A DNA stretch of 58,686 nt from Micromonospora inaquosa (lineage in GTDB: Bacteria; Actinomycetota; Actinomycetes; Mycobacteriales; Micromonosporaceae). Below are positions 51,143 to 58,686 of this stretch, in pieces; the stretch's first letter is position 1, and every line of letters starts with the position of its first letter. Under the pieces are notes generated by a model that worked only from the letters and a program-made list of their open reading frames with translations, had not been told where the DNA came from and did not search any database. The translations under genes and the position numbers were made by a program. The DNA lies in NCBI RefSeq assembly GCF_003857055.1, contig NZ_QGSZ01000222.1, positions 1 through 58,686 of the forward strand, written 5' to 3'.

Positions 51143-54100
51143 GCGCCGCCGCTACCGCGCGAGGCGCGCGCTGGGCTCAGCTCGTCGGCCTCGTCGCGGT
51201 GCTCGCGCTGGTCGCCGGCGTCACCGCGGTAACCGGCGGGTCCGCCCGGCCCGCCGTCGCAGCGCCCGAGAAGATCCAGCCCGAGCTGCGGGCCAGCATG
51301 AAGACCCTGCCGGTGCAACCCTTCTGGGTACGTCTGAACGCCCGCGCCGACCTCAGCGCGGCGTCGGCCGTCAAGGACTGGAACAAGCGGGGCGCGGCGG
51401 TAGTCGAGGCGCTGCGGAAGACCGCCGAGAGCAGCCAGGCCGACGTCGTCGGCCAGTTGCGGGCGGCGGGCGTGGAGTACACCGCCTTCTACGCCTCGAA
51501 CGCGATCTACGTGGCGCAGGGCACCATGGACCTGGCCGAGAACCTGGCCAAGGAGGGCGAGGTCACCGCCGTCCAAGCCCAGCGGACGTACCAGTTGCCG
51601 GAGCCGATCACGGCGAAGCGGGTCGCCGACGTCGACTCGGTGGAGTGGGGCGTGCACGCGATCGGCGCCGACCGGCTCTGGGCGGACGGCACCCGCGGCG
51701 AGGGCATCGTGGTGGGGAGCATCGACAGCGGGGTGCAGTTCGACCACCCGGCGCTCGCCGCGTCGTACCGAGGTGCCCGGGGCGACGCCGGTGTCGTACA
51801 CGACTACAACTGGTACGACCCGTCCCAGGTCTGCGGCGCGCCGTCGCTCGCGCCCTGCGACAACCAGGGGCACGGCACACACACCGTGGGCACGATGGTC
51901 GGTGACGGTGGACCGGGCAACCGGGTCGGTGTGGCCCCCGGCGCCCGGTGGATCGCGGCAAAGGGTTGTGAGGAGCGCAGCTGCTCCGATTTCGCCCTGC
52001 TCTCCTCGGCGCAGTGGATGCTGGCTCCGACGAACCTGGCCGGCGCGGACCCACGGCCGGACCTGCGGCCGCACATCGTGAACAACTCGTGGGGGACCGA
52101 CAACGGTCCCGCCGTCGACCCGTGGTTCGCCGACATCGTCGAGGACTGGCGGGCCGCCGGCATGTTCCCGATGTTCGCCAACGGCAACGACGGCGAGCAC
52201 GGTTGTGACACCGCGGGCAGCCCTGGTGACTACGCGTCCACCTACAGCACCGGCGCGTACGACGTGGATGGCAAGATCGCTTACTTCTCCAGTCGTGGCC
52301 CGGGCGCGGGCGGCATCAGCAAGCCCAACATCGCGGCTCCCGGCGTGAGCGTGCGCTCCACCATCCCGGGCGGCGGCTACAGCGCGATCAGTGGTACGTC
52401 GATGGCGAGCCCGCACGTGGCTGGCGCGGTCGCCCTGCTCTGGTCGGCCACGCCCAACCTGATCGGCGACGTCCCGGGCACCATCGAACTGCTCGACCAG
52501 GTCGCGGTCGACGTCGACGACACGAGCTGCGGCGGCACGCCGAGGAACAACAACGTGTGGGGTCAGGGCAAGCTCGACGTGTACGCCGCACTCGCGGCGG
52601 CCCCGCGCGGCGAGACCGGCCGGTTGACCGGCAAGGTCGTCGACGCGAAGACCGGTGAGCCGGTCGACGGCGCCGAGGTCCGGATCGACGGCGCGGTCCA
52701 CCGTACGGTCATCACCGGCGCGGACGGCGGCTACGCCGCCACCCTGTCGGCCGGTGGGTACACCGTCACCGTCTCCTCCTACGGCTACCGAACCGGCACC
52801 GAGTCGGTCACCGTCACCGCCAACACCACCCTCACGCGGGAAGTCCGGCTCCAGCGCAGCGCCGAGGCCACGGTGAGCGGAGTGGTCACCGACGGCTCCG
52901 GACACGGCTGGCCGCTCTACGCGATGATCACCGCACCCGGCCTTCCGGCCGGTCCGTGGTTCACCAACCCGAAGACCGGTCGGTACGAGCTGACCGTCCC
53001 GGTCAACTCCACCTACCACCTCACGGTGAGCCCGCTCTATCCCGGCTACCGGGCCAGCCCGCTCGATGTGTCGGTGGACGAGCGGGCCGTGGTCCGCAAC
53101 GTGCAGGCGCAGATCGACGAGGTGTCGTGCCTGGCGCCCGGCTACGCGTACGCCCTCCGGGCCGACTTCGAAGGCTGGACCGACCCGGCCAGACGGGCGG
53201 GCTGGACAGTCGTCGACAACCTCGGCGACGGCCACGCCTGGCAGTTCGACGCACCCGGCGGTCTGGACAACGTCACCGGCGGCACCGGCGACTTCGCCAC
53301 CGCCAACTCCTGGCACAACGACATGGTGCAGGAGGACACCGACCTCGTCTCACCGGTGATCGACCTTTCCCGGGAGAGTTCGCCACGGCTGGGCTTCAAC
53401 GCGCTCTACCTCGGGGAGAGTGAGACCGCGCGGGTCGGCATCGACCTGAGCATCGACGCCGGCCGGAGCTGGTCCAACGTCTGGCAGAAGAGCACCGAGA
53501 ACGTGCTCGGGCCGGTGGAGGTCGCGCTGCCGCAGGCCGCCGGCCGGTCGCAGGTCCAGCTGCGCTTCCACTACGCGGGCAGCGGCATCGCGCTGTGGCA
53601 GGTGGACGACGTCACCGTCGGGACGTGCGGCCCGACCCCCGGTGGGCTTCTCACCGGAGTGGTGCGGGACGACAACACCGATGACCCGATCAACGGCGCG
53701 AAGGTGGTCGACAAGGCGCGGCACATGGAGCTGGCGGTCAGCGCCGCCACGCCAAACGACCCGAACCTGCCGGACGGCTACTACTGGCTCTTCTCCACCG
53801 AGGCGGAGCCGACGTTGACGGTCAGCTACCCCCGGTACGCCGACCGCGAGGCGCCTACCGTCGTGGCGCCGAACCGGGTCACCACGAAGGACTGGCGGCT
53901 GCACGCCGGGCAGTTGACGGTTGACCGGAAGGGCCTCGACGTCACGACGCGGTTGGGGAAGTCGGCCACCCGCACCCTCACCTTCACCAACAACGGCACC
54001 AAACCGGTCCACGTCAAGTTGGGCGAGCAGGTCGTGGGCGGCACCGACCAGCGGCTCACCGAGCAGAGCGGCGCGCCGCTGCGACGCGTCGAGGTGGGGC

Positions 54101-55626
54101 CGCCGAGGTCGGGGCCGCCGAGGTCGGGGCCGCCGAGGTCGGGGCCGCTGCCGAAGGCGTCGGCGGCCCAACCGGCGGAGCCCACCAACCAGGGCAAGGC
54201 CGCCGCGGACGTGGGGCCGTGGACCAGGATCGCCGACTACCCGACCCCGATCATGTACAACGTCGCCGGCTACCACGAGGGCAAGCTCTATTCGGTGGGC
54301 GGGAGCGTCAACGGGTTCCTGGAGGGGATGACCCGACAGGGGTACGTCTACGACCCGGTGACTCTCCAGTGGAGCCCGATCGCCGACTCCCCACAGGCGG
54401 TCGCGACCGCAGCGGGCCTCTTCCTCGGCGACAAGATGTACGTCGTCGGTGGCACCAGTGTCGAGGGTGAACCGCTCAGGACGGTGTACGTCTACGACCC
54501 GGCCCGGGACTCCTGGGCTCGGGTGGCGGACCTTCCCCAGCCTGCCAGCGGCGCCGCGGTCGCGACCCTCGGCGGCCGTATCTACCTCGTCGGCGGCTGC
54601 ATCGACACCTGCCCGGCAAAGGGGATCACGGTCTACCGGTACGACCCGGGCACCGACGCCTGGACCCGCCTCGCCGACTACCCGGTCCGGGTCGACGCTC
54701 AGGGCTGTGCCGGGGTCGCCGAGCAGGTCATCTGCGCCGGCGGGTTCGACGGCGAGCACAGTGGGGCGGTCGCCGCCACGTTCCGCTTCGACCCTGCCAC
54801 CGGTGCCTGGACCCAGGGCGCGGACGCGCCCTACCCGGTCGCCGCCATGGGCGCCACCGGCGCCAACGACAAGTTGCAGCTCTTCAGCGGGTTGCGCGAC
54901 GGCCACCAGCTGACCAACGAGGCGGTGGAGTACGACCCGATCTCGAACACCTGGGGTCGGCTACCCAACATGAACCACCCGACGTACGACGGCGCCACGG
55001 CCTGCGGCGTGTTCCGGGTCGGTGGCTCGGTCAGCCTGTGGACCCCGCAGAACACCGCCGAGATGCTGCCGGGGTACGACTACTGCGCCGGTACCACGGA
55101 AGTGCCGTGGCTCTCGGTGGACAAGCCGGAGTTCAAGGTGGCCCCGGGCCGGTCGGTGCAGGTGGTCGTCCGGGTCGACGGCGACGCGGTCACCCACCCC
55201 GGTGACCAGGCCGCGCGGCTGGTGGTGCTCACCGACGCGCCGTCTCCGGTGCACACGGTGGCGGTCAACGGCCACTTCGAGACGCCGCCGAACTGGGCGA
55301 CGCTGAGCGGCACGGTGACGGCCGTCGGCACCGGCGGCCCAGTCGCCGGTGCGACGGTCACCGTCTGCGGGGCGTACCGGGCTGACCAGAGCGCCCCGGC
55401 TGACGATGCCGATCAGGCGGTCCGGGCTGGGCGGCCGGTCCAGACGGGCTGCGGTTCGGTCAGCTACACGGCGGTGACCGACGCCAACGGCCGCTACGAG
55501 CTGCGGTTGGCGAAGAACCAACAGGTCCAGGTCACCGTGGCCGCCCCCGGGTTCCGGTCGACGTCGACGGTGACGACCATCCGGGGGGCGAAGAACACCG
55601 TGGACGTGGCCCTGCCGACGGGCTGA
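51139..55626 (+). CDS. Large secreted S8 (subtilisin-like) protease with kelch repeats
   Basis: A 1495-residue exoenzyme. The signal peptide (about 1-40) ends near AVAA. After a propeptide-like region comes the subtilisin domain: Asp196 (GSIDSGVQFDHP), His245 (GHGTHTVG), oxyanion Asn350 (FANGNDG) and Ser421 (GTSMASPHVAGA). Then follow carboxypeptidase-regulatory-like beta domains (about 495-580 and 580-660), an immune-inhibitor/MAM-like domain (about 670-835), a third regulatory-like domain, a spacer of RSGPP repeats (about 986-1004), a five- to six-blade kelch propeller (about 1027-1314), an Ig-like domain with WLSVDKPEFKVAPG and a final regulatory-like domain. No sorting signal is seen. GTG 51139 has GGTGG nearby. 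Confidence 0.9.
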   Translation: MSAAATARGARWAQLVGLVAVLALVAGVTAVTGGSARPAVAAPEKIQPELRASMKTLPVQPFWVRLNARADLSAASAVKDWNKRGAAVVEALRKTAESSQADVVGQLRAAGVEYTAFYASNAIYVAQGTMDLAENLAKEGEVTAVQAQRTYQLPEPITAKRVADVDSVEWGVHAIGADRLWADGTRGEGIVVGSIDSGVQFDHPALAASYRGARGDAGVVHDYNWYDPSQVCGAPSLAPCDNQGHGTHTVGTMVGDGGPGNRVGVAPGARWIAAKGCEERSCSDFALLSSAQWMLAPTNLAGADPRPDLRPHIVNNSWGTDNGPAVDPWFADIVEDWRAAGMFPMFANGNDGEHGCDTAGSPGDYASTYSTGAYDVDGKIAYFSSRGPGAGGISKPNIAAPGVSVRSTIPGGGYSAISGTSMASPHVAGAVALLWSATPNLIGDVPGTIELLDQVAVDVDDTSCGGTPRNNNVWGQGKLDVYAALAAAPRGETGRLTGKVVDAKTGEPVDGAEVRIDGAVHRTVITGADGGYAATLSAGGYTVTVSSYGYRTGTESVTVTANTTLTREVRLQRSAEATVSGVVTDGSGHGWPLYAMITAPGLPAGPWFTNPKTGRYELTVPVNSTYHLTVSPLYPGYRASPLDVSVDERAVVRNVQAQIDEVSCLAPGYAYALRADFEGWTDPARRAGWTVVDNLGDGHAWQFDAPGGLDNVTGGTGDFATANSWHNDMVQEDTDLVSPVIDLSRESSPRLGFNALYLGESETARVGIDLSIDAGRSWSNVWQKSTENVLGPVEVALPQAAGRSQVQLRFHYAGSGIALWQVDDVTVGTCGPTPGGLLTGVVRDDNTDDPINGAKVVDKARHMELAVSAATPNDPNLPDGYYWLFSTEAEPTLTVSYPRYADREAPTVVAPNRVTTKDWRLHAGQLTVDRKGLDVTTRLGKSATRTLTFTNNGTKPVHVKLGEQVVGGTDQRLTEQSGAPLRRVEVGPPRSGPPRSGPPRSGPLPKASAAQPAEPTNQGKAAADVGPWTRIADYPTPIMYNVAGYHEGKLYSVGGSVNGFLEGMTRQGYVYDPVTLQWSPIADSPQAVATAAGLFLGDKMYVVGGTSVEGEPLRTVYVYDPARDSWARVADLPQPASGAAVATLGGRIYLVGGCIDTCPAKGITVYRYDPGTDAWTRLADYPVRVDAQGCAGVAEQVICAGGFDGEHSGAVAATFRFDPATGAWTQGADAPYPVAAMGATGANDKLQLFSGLRDGHQLTNEAVEYDPISNTWGRLPNMNHPTYDGATACGVFRVGGSVSLWTPQNTAEMLPGYDYCAGTTEVPWLSVDKPEFKVAPGRSVQVVVRVDGDAVTHPGDQAARLVVLTDAPSPVHTVAVNGHFETPPNWATLSGTVTAVGTGGPVAGATVTVCGAYRADQSAPADDADQAVRAGRPVQTGCGSVSYTAVTDANGRYELRLAKNQQVQVTVAAPGFRSTSTVTTIRGAKNTVDVALPTG
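54096..54150 (+). repeat. 15-bp tandem repeat inside the protease gene
   Basis: GGGGCCGCCGAGGTC repeats three times (54096-54140) plus a ten-base partial copy. It keeps the frame and encodes GPPRS units that form the linker before the kelch domain. Copy number is likely to vary between strains. Confidence 0.85.
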
Positions 55627-55642
55627 GGGTCAGAGCGCCACC

Positions 55643-55691
55643 GGGCCAGCCCCGTCGGAACCGGTCACCCGGTCTCCGGCGGGGCTGGCCC
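55643..55691 (+). terminator. Hairpin terminator after the subtilase
   Basis: A perfect 12-base stem GGGCCAGCCCCG (55643-55654) with CGGGGCTGGCCC (55680-55691), and an inner CCGG/CCGG-containing loop, followed by TTCG. It begins 17 bases after the protease stop. Confidence 0.75.
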
Positions 55692-55835
55692 CTTCGTGAA
55701 GGACCATCCGGCCTTGGTGGTTGATTCCGGAACATCCTGGACGACCCGCCGAGCGACGCTCCGTCTTGCCCCGGGAGGGGCCGAGTGGCACCTTGAGTCC
55801 GAGTCCGGCGGCCGTTCTCACGATGCGTGATCGCG

Positions 55836-55858
55836 CGGATTCAGGCAGCATGAATCCG
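55836..55858 (+). promoter_or_regulatory. Inverted repeat before the cyclase-ATPase gene
   Basis: CGGATTCA (55836-55843) and TGAATCCG (55851-55858) are perfect 8-base arms around seven bases, ending 24 bases before ATG 55883 and just before its ribosome site. It could be an operator or a leader hairpin. Confidence 0.45.
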
Positions 55859-55882
55859 ACGTCAGGGGTGGAGGTTCCGCGC

Positions 55883-58686
55883 ATGTCGCCACGGATCCAG
55901 CTCCCGAGCGGTTGGGTGACCTTCGTTTTCACCGATATCGAGGGCTCGACCCGGCTGGCCCAGCTGCTGGGCCCGGACTACCGCCCGGTGCTCGCCGAGC
56001 ATCGACGGTTGCTGCGCCGCACCCTGGCCAGCACCGGTGGCGCGGAGCTGTTGACCGAGGGCGATTCGTTCTTCCTGGCCTTCGACGACGCGACAGCGGC
56101 GATGACCGCGTGCCTGACCGCCCAGCGGGCGTTGTCCAGCCACGACTGGCCCACCTCGGAAGCCGCGCCGCGGGTGCGGATGGGCCTGCACACCGGCTAC
56201 GCCGAGCCGCGCGACGGCGAGTACGCCAGCCCCGAGGTGCACCGGGCCGCCCGGGTGGCCGCCGCCGCGCACGGCGGGCAGGTGCTCTGCACGGCGTCCA
56301 CCGCACGTCGGGCCGAGCCGATGCCGCCGGGTGCGACCCTTCTCGACCTGGGCCTGCACCGCCTGCGCGGCTTCGACGACCGGGAACGACTGTTCCAACT
56401 GGTCGCCCCGGGTCTGGAGCGGCAGTTCCCCCGGCCCCGCACCGCCGACGCGGTGGCGCACAACCTGCCCACCCAGGTGACGTCGTTCGTCGGCCGGCAG
56501 GCCGAGCGCATCGAATTGGGCCTGCTGGTGCGACAGCACCGTCTGGTCACCGTGCTGGGCGCGGGCGGCGCGGGCAAGACCCGGCTCGCGGTGGAGTTGG
56601 CCAGCGGAGTTGTCGAGGCGTACCCGGATGGGGTCTGGTTCGTCGACATCGCCTCGGTGACCGACCCGGGGTTGGTCGCGTTCGCCGTCGCCGCCGTGCT
56701 CGGCCTGCGCCCCGAGCCGGGCCGGCCGATGCTGGACACCCTCGTCGAGTACGCGGCCGGCCGCCGGATGCTCGTCGTACTGGACACCTGCGACACCCAA
56801 CCGGCGGCCTGCGCGGAGGTGATCGCGCGGTTGCTGTCCGGCGGGGGCGGCGTACGGGTGTTGGCGACCAGCCGTGAGTCGTTCAGCCTTCCCGGCGAGG
56901 TGGTGTGGCGGATTCCGCCGCTCTCGGTCGACCCGCGCGCCGACGGTGCGGAGAGCGACGCGGTGGCGCTGCTGCTGGACCGTACGGCGGCGGCGCGCGG
57001 TGGTCGGCAGCCGGACCCGGCCGAGTCCGCCGATCTGCGTCGGGTGGTGCAGCGGCTGGACGGCCTGCCGCTCGCCATCGAGTTGGCCGCCGCCCGGCTG
57101 CGGGTGCTCTCCGTTGGTCAGCTCGCCGAGCGGCTGGACGATGTTCTCAGCACCCTGGACGCCGGCCGGGAGGACCCGGACCCGCCGCCGGTGGAGCGGG
57201 GCTGGTCCGGCAACCAGCAGGACACAGTGGACCTGGTCGCGGCGGCGGCCGGGGCGTCGCCGCCCACCCCGGCGAGCCGGGCGGTGCAGCGCTCGGCCAC
57301 CGAACGGCATCTGACCATGCAGGCGACCGTCACCTGGTCGTACCGGACGTTGGGGCCCCGGGCCGCCCGCCTGCTGCGGTGGCTGTCGGTCTTCGCCGGC
57401 CCGGTGGATCTGGAGACGGTGGAGTGGCTGCTGGGTGACGATCCGCTGGACCCGCTCTCGGTCCTGGTGGACAAGTCGATGGTGTTGGCCGAGCCGCGGG
57501 CCGCCGGCAGCACCTACCGGATGCTCGACCCCATCCGGGCGTACGCGGCGCGGCGACTGGCCGAGGCGGGTGAGGAGCAGGCCGCTCGGGACCGCCACGT
57601 GGCCTGGTCGGCGCACGCGTTGGATCGGGCCCACCTGGGTCAGGACGGCCGGCCGGTGACGCTGTCGTTGTACTCCCTCGACCCGTTGGCGGGGGAGCTG
57701 CGCGCCGCGCTGCGGTGGTGCGCCACCGGCGGCAGCGCCCGCGCCGGTCTCGGCCTGGCGGGCGGGCTGGACCAGTGGTGGCTGGAGCGGGGCCTGGCCC
57801 GGGAGGGGCGGCTGTGGCTGTTCCGGCTGTACGGGCGGATCGCGGAGACGGGGGAGCGGATTCCGGAGGCTGAGCTGGCTGCGGCGTACCACATGCACTC
57901 GCTGCATGCCAGCGCCGACGGGGAGTTCGCCGAGGAGCTGCGCTACTCGCAGCGGGCGGAGGCGGCGGCCCGGCAGGCCGGCGACGCCGGGTTGCTGGCC
58001 CGGGTGCTCGCCGGCAGGGCCGCGCCACTTGTGGACATGGGGCAGTTCGTCGAGGCCGAGCGGGTGTGCCGGGAGGTCATCGACTGGGCGCACGGGCAGG
58101 ACGTCGTCGGCGAGGCGCTGTTCGCGGTGTTCAGCCTGGCCGAGCTGCTCTGGCGGCGGGGTGCCCTGGAAGAGGCGGCCGAGCTGCTGGGCGCGGTACG
58201 TCCGGTGGAGGCGGCCCGGCCCGTGGAGCGCGGCCGGCGTTCGGTGGACATGCTGCTCGGCATGGTCGCGTTGGCCCGTGGCGACGTGATCGCCGCCCAC
58301 GAGCATCTGCTGGTGGCGTTGCGTTCCCGGATGGGTCACGGCTACCACGGCCGGGCGTGTGACACCTTGAACGCGGTCGCGGTGCGCTGCGCGATCGGCG
58401 GGGAGCGGTTGACCGCCGCCCGACTGTTCGGTGCCGCGCAGGCGACGCGGGCGAGCATGCGTGCCACCCCGGGCATCTTCGGCGGTTACTGGGCAGAGCA
58501 GCAGAGGGAGTTGCGCGCGGTGCTGGGCGACGCGGCCTTCGACGACGCGTACGGCGAGGGTGCCGAACTGGGGCTGGACGAGGCCGCGGCGCTCGCACTG
58601 GACGTGGAACACCCGGACCTGGCGGCGGACTCGACCCGCTTCAGCACCGGCCTGTCCCAGCCGACCCCCCGTCGTCCCGCCGACCC
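55883..58686 (+). CDS. Adenylate cyclase-domain / NB-ARC-type ATPase / TPR regulator (3' end outside window)
   Basis: At least 934 residues; the frame is open to the window end, so the protein is incomplete here. The N-terminal class III cyclase domain has VTFVFTDIEGSTRLA (metal Asp18) and LLTEGDSFFLAFDDA (Asp61), then MGLHTGYAE. The ATPase has Walker A GAGGAGKT (226-233), Walker B MLVVLD and the NB-ARC/LuxR-type RVLATSRESF and GLPLAIELAAARL. TPR-like helices fill the C-terminal half. Mycobacteria have the same layout, often ending in a LuxR helix-turn-helix, which might lie just beyond. ATG 55883 has GGAGG eight bases upstream. Confidence 0.9.
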   Translation, partial: MSPRIQLPSGWVTFVFTDIEGSTRLAQLLGPDYRPVLAEHRRLLRRTLASTGGAELLTEGDSFFLAFDDATAAMTACLTAQRALSSHDWPTSEAAPRVRMGLHTGYAEPRDGEYASPEVHRAARVAAAAHGGQVLCTASTARRAEPMPPGATLLDLGLHRLRGFDDRERLFQLVAPGLERQFPRPRTADAVAHNLPTQVTSFVGRQAERIELGLLVRQHRLVTVLGAGGAGKTRLAVELASGVVEAYPDGVWFVDIASVTDPGLVAFAVAAVLGLRPEPGRPMLDTLVEYAAGRRMLVVLDTCDTQPAACAEVIARLLSGGGGVRVLATSRESFSLPGEVVWRIPPLSVDPRADGAESDAVALLLDRTAAARGGRQPDPAESADLRRVVQRLDGLPLAIELAAARLRVLSVGQLAERLDDVLSTLDAGREDPDPPPVERGWSGNQQDTVDLVAAAAGASPPTPASRAVQRSATERHLTMQATVTWSYRTLGPRAARLLRWLSVFAGPVDLETVEWLLGDDPLDPLSVLVDKSMVLAEPRAAGSTYRMLDPIRAYAARRLAEAGEEQAARDRHVAWSAHALDRAHLGQDGRPVTLSLYSLDPLAGELRAALRWCATGGSARAGLGLAGGLDQWWLERGLAREGRLWLFRLYGRIAETGERIPEAELAAAYHMHSLHASADGEFAEELRYSQRAEAAARQAGDAGLLARVLAGRAAPLVDMGQFVEAERVCREVIDWAHGQDVVGEALFAVFSLAELLWRRGALEEAAELLGAVRPVEAARPVERGRRSVDMLLGMVALARGDVIAAHEHLLVALRSRMGHGYHGRACDTLNAVAVRCAIGGERLTAARLFGAAQATRASMRATPGIFGGYWAEQQRELRAVLGDAAFDDAYGEGAELGLDEAAALALDVEHPDLAADSTRFSTGLSQPTPRRPAD

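Noticed and set aside
55862..58612. A 916-codon open frame on the minus strand opposite the cyclase-ATPase gene
   Set aside because: It is the GC-driven antisense shadow of a gene with clear domains; its translation is low-complexity Arg/Gly/Pro/His and shows no motif.
1..58686. tRNA, rRNA, insertion sequences, phage genes or attachment sites
   Set aside because: None seen by eye on either strand; no transposase or integrase motifs and no clover-leaf with a matching TTCRANY loop. A tRNAscan-SE and ISfinder run would settle this.

Overview
The window is very GC-rich, densely coded chromosomal DNA from an actinomycete, most probably a member of the Micromonosporaceae (Micromonospora-like). Lineage markers are MshA (mycothiol synthesis), the 33-residue ribosomal protein bS22, a BldN-type developmental sigma factor with its DUF5667 anti-sigma partner, Rex, and frequent leaderless GTG/ATG starts placed 6-7 bases after a TANNNT box. 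I see no tRNA, rRNA, insertion sequence, prophage or CRISPR array. Gene functions below come from reading translated sequence; no database search was run.

Layout. 1-1.6 kb: a methyltransferase and a short-chain dehydrogenase, transcribed leftwards. 1.7-11.8 kb: the actinobacterial mshA / YbjN / gpmA / phoU / senX3-regX3 block, interrupted by a histone H1-like gene flanked by hairpin-rich non-coding DNA and by two tandem MFS transporters. 12-16.8 kb: a Cys-rich conserved protein, a Ppx/GppA phosphatase, a TIM-barrel isomerase, a CGNR regulator, and a YgiC-like ATP-grasp enzyme preceded by a small lipoprotein. 16.9-24.2 kb: proline dehydrogenase, an alpha/beta hydrolase-TetR pair with its own operator, a membrane-anchored gluzincin-type peptidase and a MacA/MacB-like ABC system. 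24.4-28.2 kb: an excisionase-like HTH protein, bS22, a GalE-like epimerase, a PlsC-like acyltransferase and a SerB-like HAD enzyme, in an order that resembles Rv0500A-Rv0505c of Mycobacterium as I recall it. 28.3-30.6 kb: rsbN-like and bldN. 31-35.5 kb: acyl-CoA ligase, glutaredoxin, HAD hydrolase and a NarL-type two-component system. 35.9-41.6 kb: rex-hemA-hemC-hemD-hemB, nearly all with 4-base start/stop overlaps. 41.6-50.9 kb: an intergenic region with a long inverted repeat and two DnaA-box-like sites, an XRE protein, an ExeM/NucH nuclease, a double GNAT protein, a lytic transglycosylase, an FmdB zinc ribbon and two tandem TrmB/LuxR-type regulators. 51-58.7 kb: a 1495-residue subtilase with kelch repeats and a cyclase-ATPase-TPR regulator cut by the window end.

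How the parts work together. SenX3-RegX3 and PhoU form the phosphate-sensing module, and PHO-box-like repeats lie in the promoter region they share. Rex has a near-consensus operator at its own promoter and is translationally coupled to tetrapyrrole synthesis, so redox state probably sets heme supply. BldN appears to control its own anti-sigma factor through a BldN-type promoter. The least explained items are the small lipoprotein/ATP-grasp pair, the five-hairpin non-coding stretch at 5.0-5.3 kb and the 19-bp inverted repeat around a Gly/Tyr/Asp-like core at 41.8 kb.
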